From Petrolisthes cinctipes (lineage: Eukaryota > Arthropoda > Malacostraca > Decapoda > Porcellanidae): a stretch of DNA of 64,000 nucleotides. The notes below the pieces were generated by a model. The model searched no databases, was not told the DNA's origin, and was given only the letters and a program-made list of their open reading frames with translations. Where the stretch lies: assembly GCA_033782935.1 (NCBI GenBank), contig JAWQEG010000074.1, positions 248,001 through 312,000 of the forward strand, in the 5' to 3' direction. Of the stretch, positions 21,807 to 35,078 are shown one piece after another; the first letter of the stretch is position 1, and every line of letters begins with the position of its first letter. The translations under genes were made by a program, and so were the position numbers.

Positions 21807-22595
21807 CTAATATTGTGGCGCTCTCGTTTCATACATCATGTTTCGATTGTGCCAGTCCCGTTTCATTCTGTTAAGGATCATGCATTCATCTAAGGAATGC
21901 GAATTTGACTCATGTAAATGACAGTATTTATGATTACTTTTCCCTTGATAATTTCCCTTAGTATTATATAAGTTATAACATTCACTGGTAATATGATTAT
22001 TTTCGTTACAGTGTTTGCACCGTTTTTCCTGTGATTCCCCTTGAGTAGGTGTGGCATCAATATTAAAAATCTTCGTACCCATGGATTGAGTAATCTGTAA
22101 TGCATGATGTATGATACGAGATTCCTTCGAATTTAAAGTTAGAGACCCTGATAATGCAAGTGCTTTTGCTGGTTTACTTGTATTTATATTTTTTGCCGTT
22201 GTTTTAATCATTCTCTGAACCCATGATAATGAATTATGTATTTGACCATCCCCAAAAACATCAATAAGTGACTGTCTGAATGTAGCATTTGACGTTAAAT
22301 TCTCTGGATCAGAAAAAGCACTTGTAGTTAACATATAACTGGCTGGACTATCTGGTGCAATATGCTCTCTCACGAATCCTATCTTATGTGCGTCCTGCTC
22401 TATATTCGTTTGGTAAAACACATCCTCCAAATGACGCAAGAAGAGATGAATCCCATATCTTGGATTATCTCCCGTATAATACTTTAAATAATAGTGGGTG
22501 AGTAAGATTGTAATTTTTTGCATAGAAGAGGTAGTGGGGCCAGAAGAAGTTGTATGAAGAGCAGAGACAGTAGGAGATTGTGGAGGAGTAGCCAT
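21807..22595 (-). CDS. Gag of env-bearing LTR element, copy 1
   Basis: 262 codons, ATG at 22595. It starts with a Ser/Thr/Pro-rich leader, then a capsid-like block with NPRYGIHLFLRHLEDVF, FVREHIAPDSPASYML and FRQSLIDVFGDG. A zinc knuckle CKHCNENNHITSEC (C-x2-C-x4-H-x4-C) and a second, looser Cys/His cluster (CHLHESNSHSLDEC) follow. It would assemble the particle and bind RNA. The frame is complete and ends just before the protease. Copy 2 has lost the leader and is frameshifted at the knuckle. Gag is the best preserved gene of this element. Confidence 0.8.
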   Translation of the reverse strand: MATPPQSPTVSALHTTSSGPTTSSMQKITILLTHYYLKYYTGDNPRYGIHLFLRHLEDVFYQTNIEQDAHKIGFVREHIAPDSPASYMLTTSAFSDPENLTSNATFRQSLIDVFGDGQIHNSLSWVQRMIKTTAKNINTSKPAKALALSGSLTLNSKESRIIHHALQITQSMGTKIFNIDATPTQGESQEKRCKHCNENNHITSECYNLYNTKGNYQGKSNHKYCHLHESNSHSLDECMILNRMKRDWHNRNMMYETRAPQY

Positions 22596-23487
22596 TGTTG
22601 GAGAAAATACAGGTTAATATAGTATACCAGATCAAGTGTTTAATGGGGGTAAGGTTGGAAAAGCAGAAGAATGTACTCGAATGTGTTGGCACCACAAACG
22701 AGACTTAGGGAGGCAGGTGAATCTAGCTCGGAGGCTAATGAATCATTATCAGGGATATTCGAAGTTAGTTGTGATACCTTTGGAGTAATGGGGGAGAATA
22801 TTGTTACTTTGTTTTAATTTGGCACTTCTTTTCTTTCTTTCTGAGCTGTTAATGAGGAACCTAATTCTTTTCTAACATGTTCGTGGACAAGTGAAAAATA
22901 ATGTAATGTAACATGTAAAGTGTACCTACTTTTAGTTGACTGTAGTTGCAACGACGATGACGACGCGTTTAAGTCTAGTTGGGGTGTTGTCTGACGAGGC
23001 GACGATGTGGTGAAGAGGTGACGACGGCGGTGAAGTGACGAGCGATGATTTAGTTAGCTCGCACACTAACACACTAACAGTCGTTATTGGAATGAAGATG
23101 ATGAACGTTGACTTGCCTTTACGAGAGAATTTACGTAACAAGGCGTCAGCGTGGTGGTGATGGAGTGATGGCGTTGTCCAGACGAGAGCATTTACGCAGG
23201 GACGCCGATATGGTAGGGATGAAGTGATGATTGTTTGTTGTGAAATAGATGAGATCCCCTTGTAGGTCGAGTTGCAGTTATGTTGAAACAGGTGCCTCTT
23301 GTAGGTGAAGAATTTGTGGTTTATCTCCCTCGTTAGAGGTCGTAAGATTATAACCACAGAAGAAATTACTTGCGAGAATTTACAAGTAGATTCCTTCAAC
23401 TTGTCCTTGAACTATGTTAGTCACTGTACTCCCGTGAAGTCTTTACCTTGCAATTTGCCTTGTTGCAAAAATACAGCTGCCATTAAA
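22596..23487 (-). other. 5' leader of env-bearing element, copy 1
   Basis: This lies between the 5' LTR and gag. Directly after the LTR end the minus strand reads TTTAA then TGGCAGCTGTATTTTTGC, where TGG is the expected start of a primer-binding site. The matching tRNA is not identified. A 155-codon frame at 23399-22932 has a partial counterpart in copy 2 (45791-46036). It may be only leader sequence. Confidence 0.5.
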
Positions 23488-24279
23488 TGTACCAGTCCTT
23501 TAAGGCTTTAACTCGTTCAGGATCTGATACAGTACCTTGTTCTGGAGTTGTAGTAGTACTTGTTGTTGTTGTTGTTGTTGTTGTATTAGGTAGCTAGCTC
23601 GGGGTTGTGGTGTTCTTAGGTAATTGACTTTACAAGTTTCTTAAGGTTTAATTTATTAATATATACTTATATCTATACAGGGAATTATATTGATGTGCCT
23701 TGTCTGATATTATTGTGTCTCTCTCTCTCTATGGAGACAGTTTATAGCCCTTAGGGAGTCAGTGTTAAGTATCCTCAATCCTAGTGTACCTCCTCTGCTT
23801 ATATACATTTCAAACTCAATAGTTTACAGAAATAGCTAGAGTGACAACTGTTGCCTGTGAATGGTCAATCAATTCTGTATGTCTGTCTACTCCTCTTCTC
23901 TCCCTATTTATTCCTTATTCATTTATTCTCCCTTTCTCTCTCTCTCTGTCAAACTAGAGAGAGAGGAAAGAGTTAATGGTTTTTGCTATATCCTCTTACC
24001 ATAACTGGAAGCAGAGAGATGTCATCGGAGACTGTTCAAGCGAGGGTGACTGTGTGTATGTATGTATGTATGTGGAATCTGATCTATCTGTCTGGTCCCG
24101 AAAGGCGAGTCACTGCACGTGTTTGTGGGTGTGTATGGAGTGGTGTGTGTGTGTGTGTGTGTGTGTGGAGAGAGAAGGAAGGAAGGACAGCTGTGCTGGA
24201 GTGTTTAATATCTGTCTGGCTATTAATGACTTTGCCATCTGATCTGCTGTTCCTTCTAGTCTTTGCTTTTGTCCGTACA
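23488..24279 (-). repeat. 5' LTR of env-bearing element, copy 1
   Basis: 792 bp with TGTACGGAC at its minus-strand start (24279) and GGACTGGTACA at its end (23488). It is nearly identical to 14763-15554, which points to an insertion that is not very old despite the damaged pol. Confidence 0.9.
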
Positions 24280-24448
24280 ACACAAAGACAAAAGAGGAAA
24301 CATTATTGTATACTTTAATCGTTGTAAAATAAAGACAATAAAGGCCTGAAAATCATGAATCAGAATGTTCTTTATTAATTAAATGTAACAAATGTAAATA
24401 ACTTCATACGGTATATGGCAACTGCTGAAAGTTTAAATCGCATCGTGG

Positions 24449-24572
<124 letters not shown>

Positions 24573-24721
24573 ACGTGTGTCTGAATTATTATCATTGATT
24601 TATAAGTATTGCTATCTATTTTTGACACTGACTGTGACAGGCAGTGAGTGTGGTAGCAGAAGCCCACACCCGGATGTGTTGTGTCCGATTTTAATTCATT
24701 TATTATTCCATTTTCTTTAAG

Positions 24722-27220
<2,499 letters not shown>

Positions 27221-27221
27221 T

Positions 27222-27443
27222 TATAGCTTCCACTCATGTCTCCTAGGTCATCCCTCACTTCTCGTGCATAGGTATCCCCCCATTCGCCTCAAATCCCCTT
27301 CCATCCTCAAAAAAACCCTCGGTACCTCTCCCTCTTACCGGCTGTTAATGCTTCGAGCGGTTCTCTCTACTAGTGTTTCGGGGTTACTATCTCGGCCAGC
27401 GTTGACAACGCTGTGGTGGCCCTCGCGGGAGTGCGGCCAACTG
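27222..27443 (-). repeat. Second copy of the dispersed TACAG..TGGCCGCAC repeat
   Basis: On the minus strand from 27443, CAGTTGGCCGCACTCCCG continues through CACAGCGTTGTCAACGCTGG and CCGAGATAGTAACCCCG, matching 14449-14560. It abuts the next element's TA target at 27444-27445. Confidence 0.55.
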
Positions 27444-27445
27444 TA

Positions 27446-27604
27446 CTATTGCAGACAAAAGTTTCTTTCTACTCCGGGTGATAAGTCCTCACGATTGCTG
27501 CCCCCTTTCTGGCCGGCAGGTTGATGTTGGGTCGTGAACTACACCACCACATAAACCAGCAACCGAACAGTTGACTGACTCGAATTCAGATAGGAAGTAA
27601 TTTA

Positions 27605-27652
<48 letters not shown>

Positions 27653-28762
27653 GTGTATAGCATATAAATAGATACATTAGTTGATAGGTAATATCAGGTG
27701 CAAAACAAGTGATAATTGCACAAGAAGAGAACCCCAGTACTACTATTTGTCAGAAATCACATAAAAGCTGAAATATTACAAGAATAAACTGAATCATAGT
27801 TCTTACTAAAAATAGTATAATTTTAAATCCACAGAAAGCATGTAGTAAAATAAAGAATTAAATACCTCATTTAAAATCCAATGGGAGTAATGATCCTTTA
27901 AAAGTAATGTTATCTGTGCTCACTATTTTGGTATCTTTTCAAGGACTCACTGGTCTGTAGTAGGCTATATGGCTGTCTCATGATTGCACCACTGTTCGAT
28001 TCATGCACTTAGATATACTATATATAACCTGTAGTTCTGTATTTGCAGCACCTATATGTAATATATCCATTTATATATGTTTATTTATTTTCTTTTCCAC
28101 TAGTTAAAAGTAGAAAATGTCATGTTTCCACTAGTTAAAAGAAACAAAAGTGTGTTTGTGTCCATGACAGTCCATAGGACATTTGGGCCCTTATTCACAA
28201 AAGCAAAGTTCACTTTTAATTAAGATAATATTTTCTTCGTAAGCGATCATTCATGGCAAGAACAAGGACCCGGCACTGCTCCGAAATCATAATATAAACT
28301 CATACTAATAGAATAGCAAATCCATTCACTGCTTCGAAATAAGCCTGAAACACTATGGGAGATCAGTAATGCAAGCATACGAGTAAGTGAAAACTCTGAT
28401 ATGCCTAGTGAATACAGACCCTGGCTACGTGTAAAAGGAAAATGGTATATTTATGATACAGTCAGTGTTCCAAGATGTTCAATAGTAGTACTGGGGCTCT
28501 CTTCTTGTACAGTTATCACTTCTTTACACCTAATATTACCTATCAACTAATGCATGTATTTATATGCTATACATGAGAAAGAGAGAGGGGGGGTGGGTGG
28601 AGGTAAATTACTTCCTATCTGAATCCGAGTCAATCAACTGTTCGGTTGCTGGTTTACGTGGTGGTGTAGTTCTCGAGCCAACTTCAACCTGCTGGCCAGA
28701 AAGGGGGCAGCAGTCGTGTGGACTTATCACCCGGAGTAGAAAGAAACTTTTGTCCGCAATAG
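27446..28762. mobile_element. Long-TIR DNA element, 1.32 kb, TA target
   Basis: The left end CTATTGCAGACAAAAGTTTC at 27446 matches the complement of the right end up to 28762. Both sides are flanked by TA (27444-27445, 28763-28764). The arms run about 300 bp (to about 27755 and from about 28475). They include GGTGATAAGTCC, TGCTGCCCCCTTTCTGGCC and a variable (CT)n/(GA)n patch, about 42 bp on the left and nearly lost on the right. The centre 27756-28470 shows no transposase. It is probably a non-autonomous Tc1/mariner-like foldback, by TSD only. Confidence 0.75.
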
Positions 28763-28764
28763 TA

Positions 28765-30082
28765 CTTGCATCCCTTTCCTATGGAGCTATGCACTCCATA
28801 TTTAAGTGTTTTGGAGTGGTTCTTCGTATCCGAATCACTTATGACAGTGACTGCAGATATAATCGGTGCTATATTACTTTTAATACAAACGCTGCTGCCA
28901 AAGCAGCTTTTGAGGCAAAAGATTCTCTGTCTGTGGGGGATGCTCACTGTAAGTGACAGTGACAATGACTACTGCCCTAACATCTTCGATGATTCTGTAG
29001 AGCATGTCCCTAAGGAACGTTGCGTTCCTACACCCTGTTGGTTTGTGGCTTACTACAGTGAGGGGCGTGGTAACCTCATAATGCTTCTTGGTATCTAGAA
29101 AAAGAAATTGGATTACTACCGAGGGGTCACATAAAAAAGTATGATAAAGGTGTTTTAATCAGAGCCAAAGATCTTACACAGGCCCTGATGCTCCTCAATC
29201 TCCCCTGTCCTTCTGATGGCATGTTTGAATTATTCAAACCTCATTGAACATTTAATTATAGCAAAGGGCGTATATATAATGCAGACCTGTATGAATTCTC
29301 AGAAGAGGACATTCTTGATATGTGCCCAGACAGTGTCCAACGAGTAACAAAGATGAAAGGAAGGAAGTAAATATATGATCATACTAACTTTCTATGGCTC
29401 GCATATCCCAGATCACATTAACATCAACTATACCTTTTTTAAGGTGAAGTCTTTTGTTGAGCGTCCTTTACAGTGTTTCTGTTTTTATGAGTTTGGTCAT
29501 GGGAGAAGGAACTGCACAAACCGTTCCCGGTGTGGTAATTGTTCTGCTCTTGACTCACTTCCTACTTCTGAGTGTCAGTTACTGCTTTTACTGCAGGGAT
29601 GCTCACCCCCTACGTTCTAGCCAATGTGAGATGTACCTCCTTGAGCAGGATATCTTCCCCTTGGCTAACACCCAATTCATCAGCATTGCTAGTGCCAGAT
29701 GGCAACAACTTCAAGCGACAGAAGGATGGTGGTGTGAAGACATACGCCTCCTCCCTTCGCCCTCATCATTCCAAGTCGACAACATCTATTTCGGTTGTAG
29801 CACTCTCTCAAACTCTCCCAAGAAGCAGCTGCTTCTAACTCTGGTGAGAATGTTTCTCCAGTTTCACTAGCTTCTTTGTCAACTAAAGTCAACTAAATTT
29901 CAACAAGCTTCCTTTGGGAACATCAAATGAGCGTGAAATTAAAGTGGATACCTCGGTTGTTGTGATTTCAAAAGATACGGTTTCTCTTCCGTTCGAGCAG
30001 CAGAGTGCTTCTTCCACCTGCACTGTCCCCGTCACGAAACTGTAGAGTGCTGTTCCTGTTTCTGGCATTCTCGTTATGTAGT
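28765..30082 (+). pseudogene. LINE ORF1-like remnant (copy A)
   Basis: The scattered frames include an RRM-like strand block ITYDSDCRYNRCYITF followed by AAAKAAFEAKDSLSVG. Next come CPNIFDDSVEHVPKERCV, YYSEGRGNLI and a zinc-knuckle area CFCFYEFGHGRRNC then CGNCSALDS. A knuckle cysteine appears to have become Phe (CFCF where copy B has CFCC). RRM-like fold plus knuckles is the layout of ORF1 in several I/Jockey-group LINEs. It is broken by several frameshifts and ends where PLE1 starts at 30083. Copy B lies inverted at 59.0-60.5 kb. Confidence 0.6.
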
Positions 30083-30246
30083 TCACCATGCACCTCCAGT
30101 CAGTGTCTATAAAAGACCACTACCGCACCCACGACAACCAAGCTCTGACACGAGACAAACTTGTAAATAATACCACCATACTAGACAAAGAAACAGACAG
30201 CAGATGACTCTCCTACCTAGAAGCGATCTACATAGAAACCCTACAA
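30083..30246 (+). repeat. Partial pseudo-LTR of PLE1
   Basis: 164 bp matching 32189-32352 with only a few substitutions. One of them turns an AGA codon of the downstream copy into TGA here. The match starts TCACCATGCACCTCCAG and ends GAAACCCTACAA, inside the GIY-YIG coding region. Confidence 0.9.
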
Positions 30247-30252
30247 GAACTG

Positions 30253-31077
30253 GTGAGAGAAGAAATTGCTGAGAAAAAAGAAACTGCAAGAAAACTAAGA
30301 ACACATCGAGATGCTCTCTTCCACCTATGGGAAGATGGAACCACTACCGACGACCTAAGACTACAAATCAACAGAAAACTACAGCTCCTCGGGGAACAAC
30401 ACCGACGAAAGACAGAGAGTGTAGCCATCAAGAAACTATCACATCTATATGGGGGCAATATCAAGTTACCTCAACCGTCCCCAGGATACGTCAACCTCAC
30501 CGACACAACACTCACCCCAGATCAACAGGACCTTCTCAACATGGGGCTAAATTGTCACTACATGACTAAGCCAAAACCACACCAGAAACGACTGAAGATG
30601 GAGATCCTCTTAGACTACATCCACCAACTAGAGAGAAAAACGGGTAAATTACTACCTCAACTGCACTTCAACCAACTTTACTTGCTGAAGCCGCCAAGAC
30701 GAGGGGAGTCTACCACAGCAAACTCCTGAGTAAAAATCACTTCCTTGCCTCGAAACAGCTACGAGAAAACCCGGACATCATCATTCGACGAGCAGATAAG
30801 GCCTCCTCTTTAGTTGTCCATGGGAGAGAGGAATACCTACAGAAAATAAACAACATTCTAAGTGACACCAGCAAATTCAAAAGAATCTCGCGCAACCCCA
30901 CCGATGACATCAAGCGAAGGGCCAACACCACCATTTCTGCTATCAACGCCAAGGCTGGGGGGATCCACCTGAAGAAACTTATTGGAGAATTTGCACCTGG
31001 ATACGCCTATGGCACAGTAAAAACCCACTGCAACATACCAACTGGCCAATTCTCTGAACAACCTACTTTCACCTTAC
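30253..31077 (+). pseudogene. PLE1 N-terminal region, frameshifted
   Basis: The first frame (30253-30729) includes PGYVNLTDTTLTPDQQDLL and GLNCHYMTKPK, the N-terminal block seen ahead of RT in many Penelope-like proteins. After a frameshift near 30690 another frame reads IIIRRADKASSLVV and YGTVKTH. The conserved segment that normally follows KTH (the PLRPIIS region) is gone. The text resumes at once in the next frame with LNNLLSPYVPSKYSL. A deletion of roughly 45-50 bp therefore separates this from the RT frame. Confidence 0.7.
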
Positions 31078-32568
31078 GTGCCCAGCAAGTACAGCCTCAA
31101 TTCAGCCACAGATTTTCTACAAATTCTCCGTGATTCTCCCAAAGTATACAACCATGTCATCGCCTCCCTGGATGTTGAGAGTTTGTTCACTAATGTACCA
31201 GTGGATAAAACTATAGATATCATCCTCCACCGGGTTTACGAACACCCAGACCTCCCACGACTGGACATCCCCAAGACCTGCCTCAAGACTCTACTTGAAC
31301 TCTGCACCAAGGAAGCTCCATTTATTTGCCCCCGTGGCAATATGTATCAGCAGATTGACGGTATAGCGATGGGTAGCCCCCTGGGGGTCCTCTTCGCTAA
31401 CTTCTTTATGGGCACTGTTGAAGAGGACCTTCTCAAATATAATCGCCCATCGATATACTGTCGGTATGTTAATGACATTTTTGTTCAAGTGAAGGACCTA
31501 GACGAGCTGCTACTCCTACAACAACGGTTTATCTCCTCGTCTGGTCTCAACTTCACCTACGAAAAATCAACGGATGGCAAACTACCCTTCCAGGACCTCT
31601 TGGTTGCCCACCAAAACTCAGACTTCCAAACCACAGTGTACACAAAGTCCACCAACAACAGACGGTGTCTAAATGATGACAGTGAATGCCCCAAGAGATA
31701 CCTCCAATCCACCATCTCATCCTACGTCAGGAGGGCTCTCTCCCACTGCACCAGCTGGAGAGACACACACCAGGAACTAGACCGCCTCACCCAAGTCCTG
31801 GTAAACAATGGATATTCTAACACAGACGTCTCCAACACCATCAAACTCCAGCTAGAAAAATGGTACGAAGTGAATCCCCCAACTAAACCCAACAGTGATA
31901 TCAAACTTTACTACCGCAATTACATGTCCACCGACTACAAGACTGACGAGACCATACTAAGAGACATACTAAAGAAGAATGTCCACCCCACCGACCCAGA
32001 CAGCGAGATCAAACTAGTAATTTACTACAAGTCTCCCAAAACCTCGAACCTCACCCTACACAACCGACCTACTACCTCCAAGAGCCAGATGAACAGTGAC
32101 CACGTAATTTACAAGCACACCTGTAACAATGTGGACTGTGAGCCTCACCACTATGTTGGTAAAACACAAACGTCACTGTCTCGTCGGCTCACCATGCACC
32201 TCCAGTCAGGATCTATAAAAGACCACTACCGTACCCACGACAACCAAGCTCTGACACGAGACAAACTAGTAAATAATACCACCATACTAGACAAAGAAAC
32301 AGACAGCAGAAGACTCTCCTACCTAGAAGCGATCTACATAGAAACCCTACAACCTTCTATAAACACCCAGACACAAGACCTCCAAATACTGCCCTCCAGA
32401 AAACGACACATCACCAGCACCGTCAGGATACCCACCACACCTCCAACGCCTACTGAACCACCACAAGCATCTGGCATCTTACCCACCACCACTACAACCA
32501 ACCAACAACTCAGACGTATCGCCAGAATCAGAAGCTACCCCCCCATCCACCAATCACTAGGCCTCTGA
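31078..32568 (+). pseudogene. PLE1 reverse transcriptase and GIY-YIG endonuclease
   Basis: A 496-codon open frame. RT landmarks are VIASLDVESLFTNVP, IDGIAMGSPLGVLFANFFMG and the catalytic box IYCRYVNDIF, where Y-V-D-D is expected. The second-position Asp is Asn (codon AAT), which should abolish polymerisation. Then FQDLLV, the thumb, and a GIY-YIG domain HVIYKHTC...HHYVGKTQTSLSRRL (about residues 342-370). The tail is Thr/Pro-rich. The cysteines between IYKHTC and HYVGKT resemble the Neptune-type Penelope group, but this is a guess. The domains upstream are out of frame. Confidence 0.85.
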
Positions 32569-32635
32569 TATGGTGGCCCCGCCCACCCCACATACGGAAA
32601 ACAGATAAATACCCCTCATCAACTCAGAATCGCCA

Positions 32636-32681
32636 CTTCCTCCTGAAGATGTCCAGTGTACTGGACGAAACGTCGACCTCC
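32636..32681 (+). ncRNA. Hammerhead-like fold in PLE1 tail (weak)
   Basis: CTGAAGA (32643-32649), one base, stem GTCCAG/CTGGAC with loop TGTA, then GAAACGTC. The helix II is strong. The flanks give only about two base pairs (CTC against GAC), so helix I is poor. This is the weakest of the eight sites. Confidence 0.35.
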
Positions 32682-32821
32682 CCCAACAACTCAACATTTG
32701 CCTCACTTATCCACCATCTAAGTGAAGACTTAAGAAAAACTGTAAGAGATATTGAAAATATAAATAATAAACTCATTTATGCAGAACAAGCCATTTCCTT
32801 CAACCTCATTTGTTTGAAAGA

Positions 32822-32824
<3 letters not shown>

Positions 32825-32882
<58 letters not shown>

Positions 32883-33054
32883 AAATAACCACAGGAGAAA
32901 TAATAGACAGAACAGTAAGTACTTTCGTATATTACATCCTCAGATATTACATCCTCTGTCTGAGGATGTAATATACGAAAGTACTTACTGTTCTGTCTAT
33001 TATTTCTCCTGTGGTTATTTTGCATACACACATCCCAAGGTGAAGTGAGGTTTC

Positions 33055-33141
<87 letters not shown>
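32825..33141. repeat. (TA)n enclosing a perfect 68-bp-arm hairpin
   Basis: (TA)n at 32825-32879 and 33059-33141. Between them, 32877-32944 is the exact reverse complement of 32959-33026, with a 14-base loop (32945-32958). The stem starts GCAAAATAACCACAGGAG. There is no coding content. It may be a hairpin-type MITE inserted at TA, or a fold-back made during replication. Confidence 0.85.
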
Positions 33142-33144
<3 letters not shown>

Positions 33145-33828
33145 AAATTATATAGAGAACCATTGAAATCTTAATAATTCAATATTATGCTGGACAGTAT
33201 ATGATAAGTAGCGAATCATCAGACTGTCCTTATGACTCAGAAGAAACCCGTATTTTGGGTGACACCAGTAGGAGATGCATTATTAGGCAAACATTTTGAA
33301 ATATACCCAGAAATATTTGCAACAATCATATTATCGGGAAAATACATTTCAAAATCAATATTTTTACATTTGGTTGGTGGATTTTCTTGAATCACGTTAC
33401 AATTCGATTAAAAATGTAGATCTCATTAGTTATTATAACAAATACATGATTTTTGCAAATTTGCTATTATGTTTGTGAGAGTATCTGGGAAAAGGAGGTA
33501 CAGTACCACAATTCCCTGTATGATATATATGCACTCTTATGAAATAGGTGCAAAAAATATATAAATATCTTTCACTCATGGTCATCATTAAAATGACAAA
33601 AATTACGGTCAATGAATAGTAAGTAGGAACAATTAGACTCACGTAAAGTTGAGCTTCTTTGAGAATGTAGAGAGAATTCTGATATCAAGCGAATCTTCGG
33701 GGATAACCTGATTATCTTCTCTCTGGCTTTTTCGGAAATCCATGTACGGAAAATAGGGCACCGTCACTACCCTTAACTTGAGGCCATGGAGGTTGACCAG
33801 CTCTGACAATATATAGGTATATAAGTGA
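33142..33828. other. Unassigned, no gene recognised
   Basis: Short AT-rich frames only. It ends at the 5'-truncated Jockey ORF1. Confidence 0.3.
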
Positions 33829-34893
33829 CATTCATTATTCATTAAAAGATTAGACCATATCATTGGGGAACACACACCAGAAGAAATTGAGAAACAAAAC
33901 AACTGGATAAAGATTACTGATGTCACAAAAATTAAAAACTATACAAATATAATGAAATTGAGATTAGAAGACATAAAAATGGTTGAAAAAGCAAAACAAC
34001 AAGGAATTCTAGCTTTCAACCTAGCAATATCACCAGACCAGATCGAACAAGAAGAATACATACAAATAACTACATGCTATAAATGCTACGAAATAGATGA
34101 CCACCAGACCAATGACTGCCCTCATAACAATCTAATAATATGCTCAGAATGTGGCGAACAGAGACATACCTTCAGAAACTGTACAAACGAGGGAAAACAC
34201 TGCATTAACTGTGAGAAACACAACCTTCCAGCAAATCACAGAACTCTAGCCATGGCCTGTCCAATTAGAAAGAGGAAAACGAAAGAAATATCTGAAGAAA
34301 ATAAACAAAGAGCAGAAAACAACAAGCAATTGACATATGCAGAAATAGCAAAACGAGCTGCAGAACAAGTAAAAACACCTGGACCAACGACATGAATCAA
34401 CCTAAGTGACCACAAACATACAAAAATTCTAATTAGCATTATGCATGCTCACATCATGAACCTTTGTAGTCCTGGCTTATATGAAAAAGAACTGAACACC
34501 ATGCTCCAAAAAAACGACCTACCAACAATGTGGTTCCCGGAGAACCCAGACTCAAGTAGTCTTTTAGGAGCAACATTCATTGAGACAACAGATGAAATTA
34601 CAGAAATACAAAGACAAAAAAATAAACAAGACTCTACTAGCATGGAAGAAACTACACATGTCACTCAAACAACACAACAGTACAACCGAGACCCAAGACT
34701 GGAAGGACGTAAACACAGAACAGACAAAGAAACAACAGTAGACCAGTTCAGCACACCTACAGTCGGAAGATATCCCGTAGAAGCAGAGGAAATAGGACTC
34801 AAAATACATCTAACTGGGAAAAACATCATGCCAACACAAAACTCACACAATGAATATATACTACAGCAAATACAACTGGGTAATTTCAAGTAA
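33829..34893 (+). pseudogene. Jockey ORF1 (gag-like) with one in-frame TGA
   Basis: One reading frame runs across the whole interval, broken by a single TGA at 34393-34395. Upstream part: NWIKITDVTKIKNYTNIMKL and QGILAFNLAISPDQI, then knuckles CYKCYEIDDHQTNDC, CSECGEQRHTFRNC and CINCEKHNLPANH. It ends QVKTPGPTT before the stop. Downstream part: MNLCSPGLYEKELNTMLQKN, then a polar Gln/Thr-rich tail. The 5' start is missing, since an in-frame stop lies at about 33826. It would bind element RNA. Confidence 0.75.
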
Positions 34894-35078
34894 TTTCATA
34901 CACTGAACCAAGATACGATGAAGACGACATCAAGCAGCTAATATCAATGAACAAGATCAAGATAACAAAATATGATTTCAAGAGGGTAGACGAAGGGTCA
35001 TAAAGAAAGATAAGAAATGGACTAATGAACCGATCACCCCCAGAAGAATCAAGGAGAACAAAACAATAAGTTAGTACC

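Larger units (their letters stand above)
14763..24279 (-). mobile_element. Complete env-bearing LTR retrotransposon, 9.5 kb (copy 1)
   Basis: Two direct 792-bp repeats bound it: 23488-24279 (5' LTR on the minus strand) and 14763-15554 (3' LTR). On the minus strand each LTR starts TGTACGGAC and ends GGACTGGTACA, giving TG...CA ends. Identical 4-bp flanks ACAC (14759-14762 and 24280-24283) are the target duplication. The internal order on the minus strand is leader, gag, protease, RT, RNase H, integrase, env-like region. Gag is open; pol and env carry stops and frameshifts. A 607-bp MITE sits inside RT. A second, rearranged copy is at 45572-57700 on the plus strand. The domain order and the RPFGLCNAS-type RT place it in Ty3/gypsy. 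An env after pol resembles errantivirus-type elements. Confidence 0.88.
30083..32700 (+). mobile_element. Penelope-like element 1 (PLE1), damaged
   Basis: A plus-strand element consisting of a 164-bp partial upstream copy of its own 3' coding end (30083-30246), an N-terminal region, RT, GIY-YIG endonuclease and a short tail. Terminal partial duplication (pseudo-LTR) is normal for Penelope-like elements, which often insert as partial tandems. The 3' limit is approximate. It is inactivated by a deletion/frameshift before RT and by a catalytic change. Confidence 0.8.

Noticed and set aside
22932..23399. 155-codon frame upstream of gag as an accessory gene
   Set aside because: It lies in the leader between LTR and gag, and copy 2 keeps only the first part. 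The composition is not protein-like. Noted only as leader sequence.
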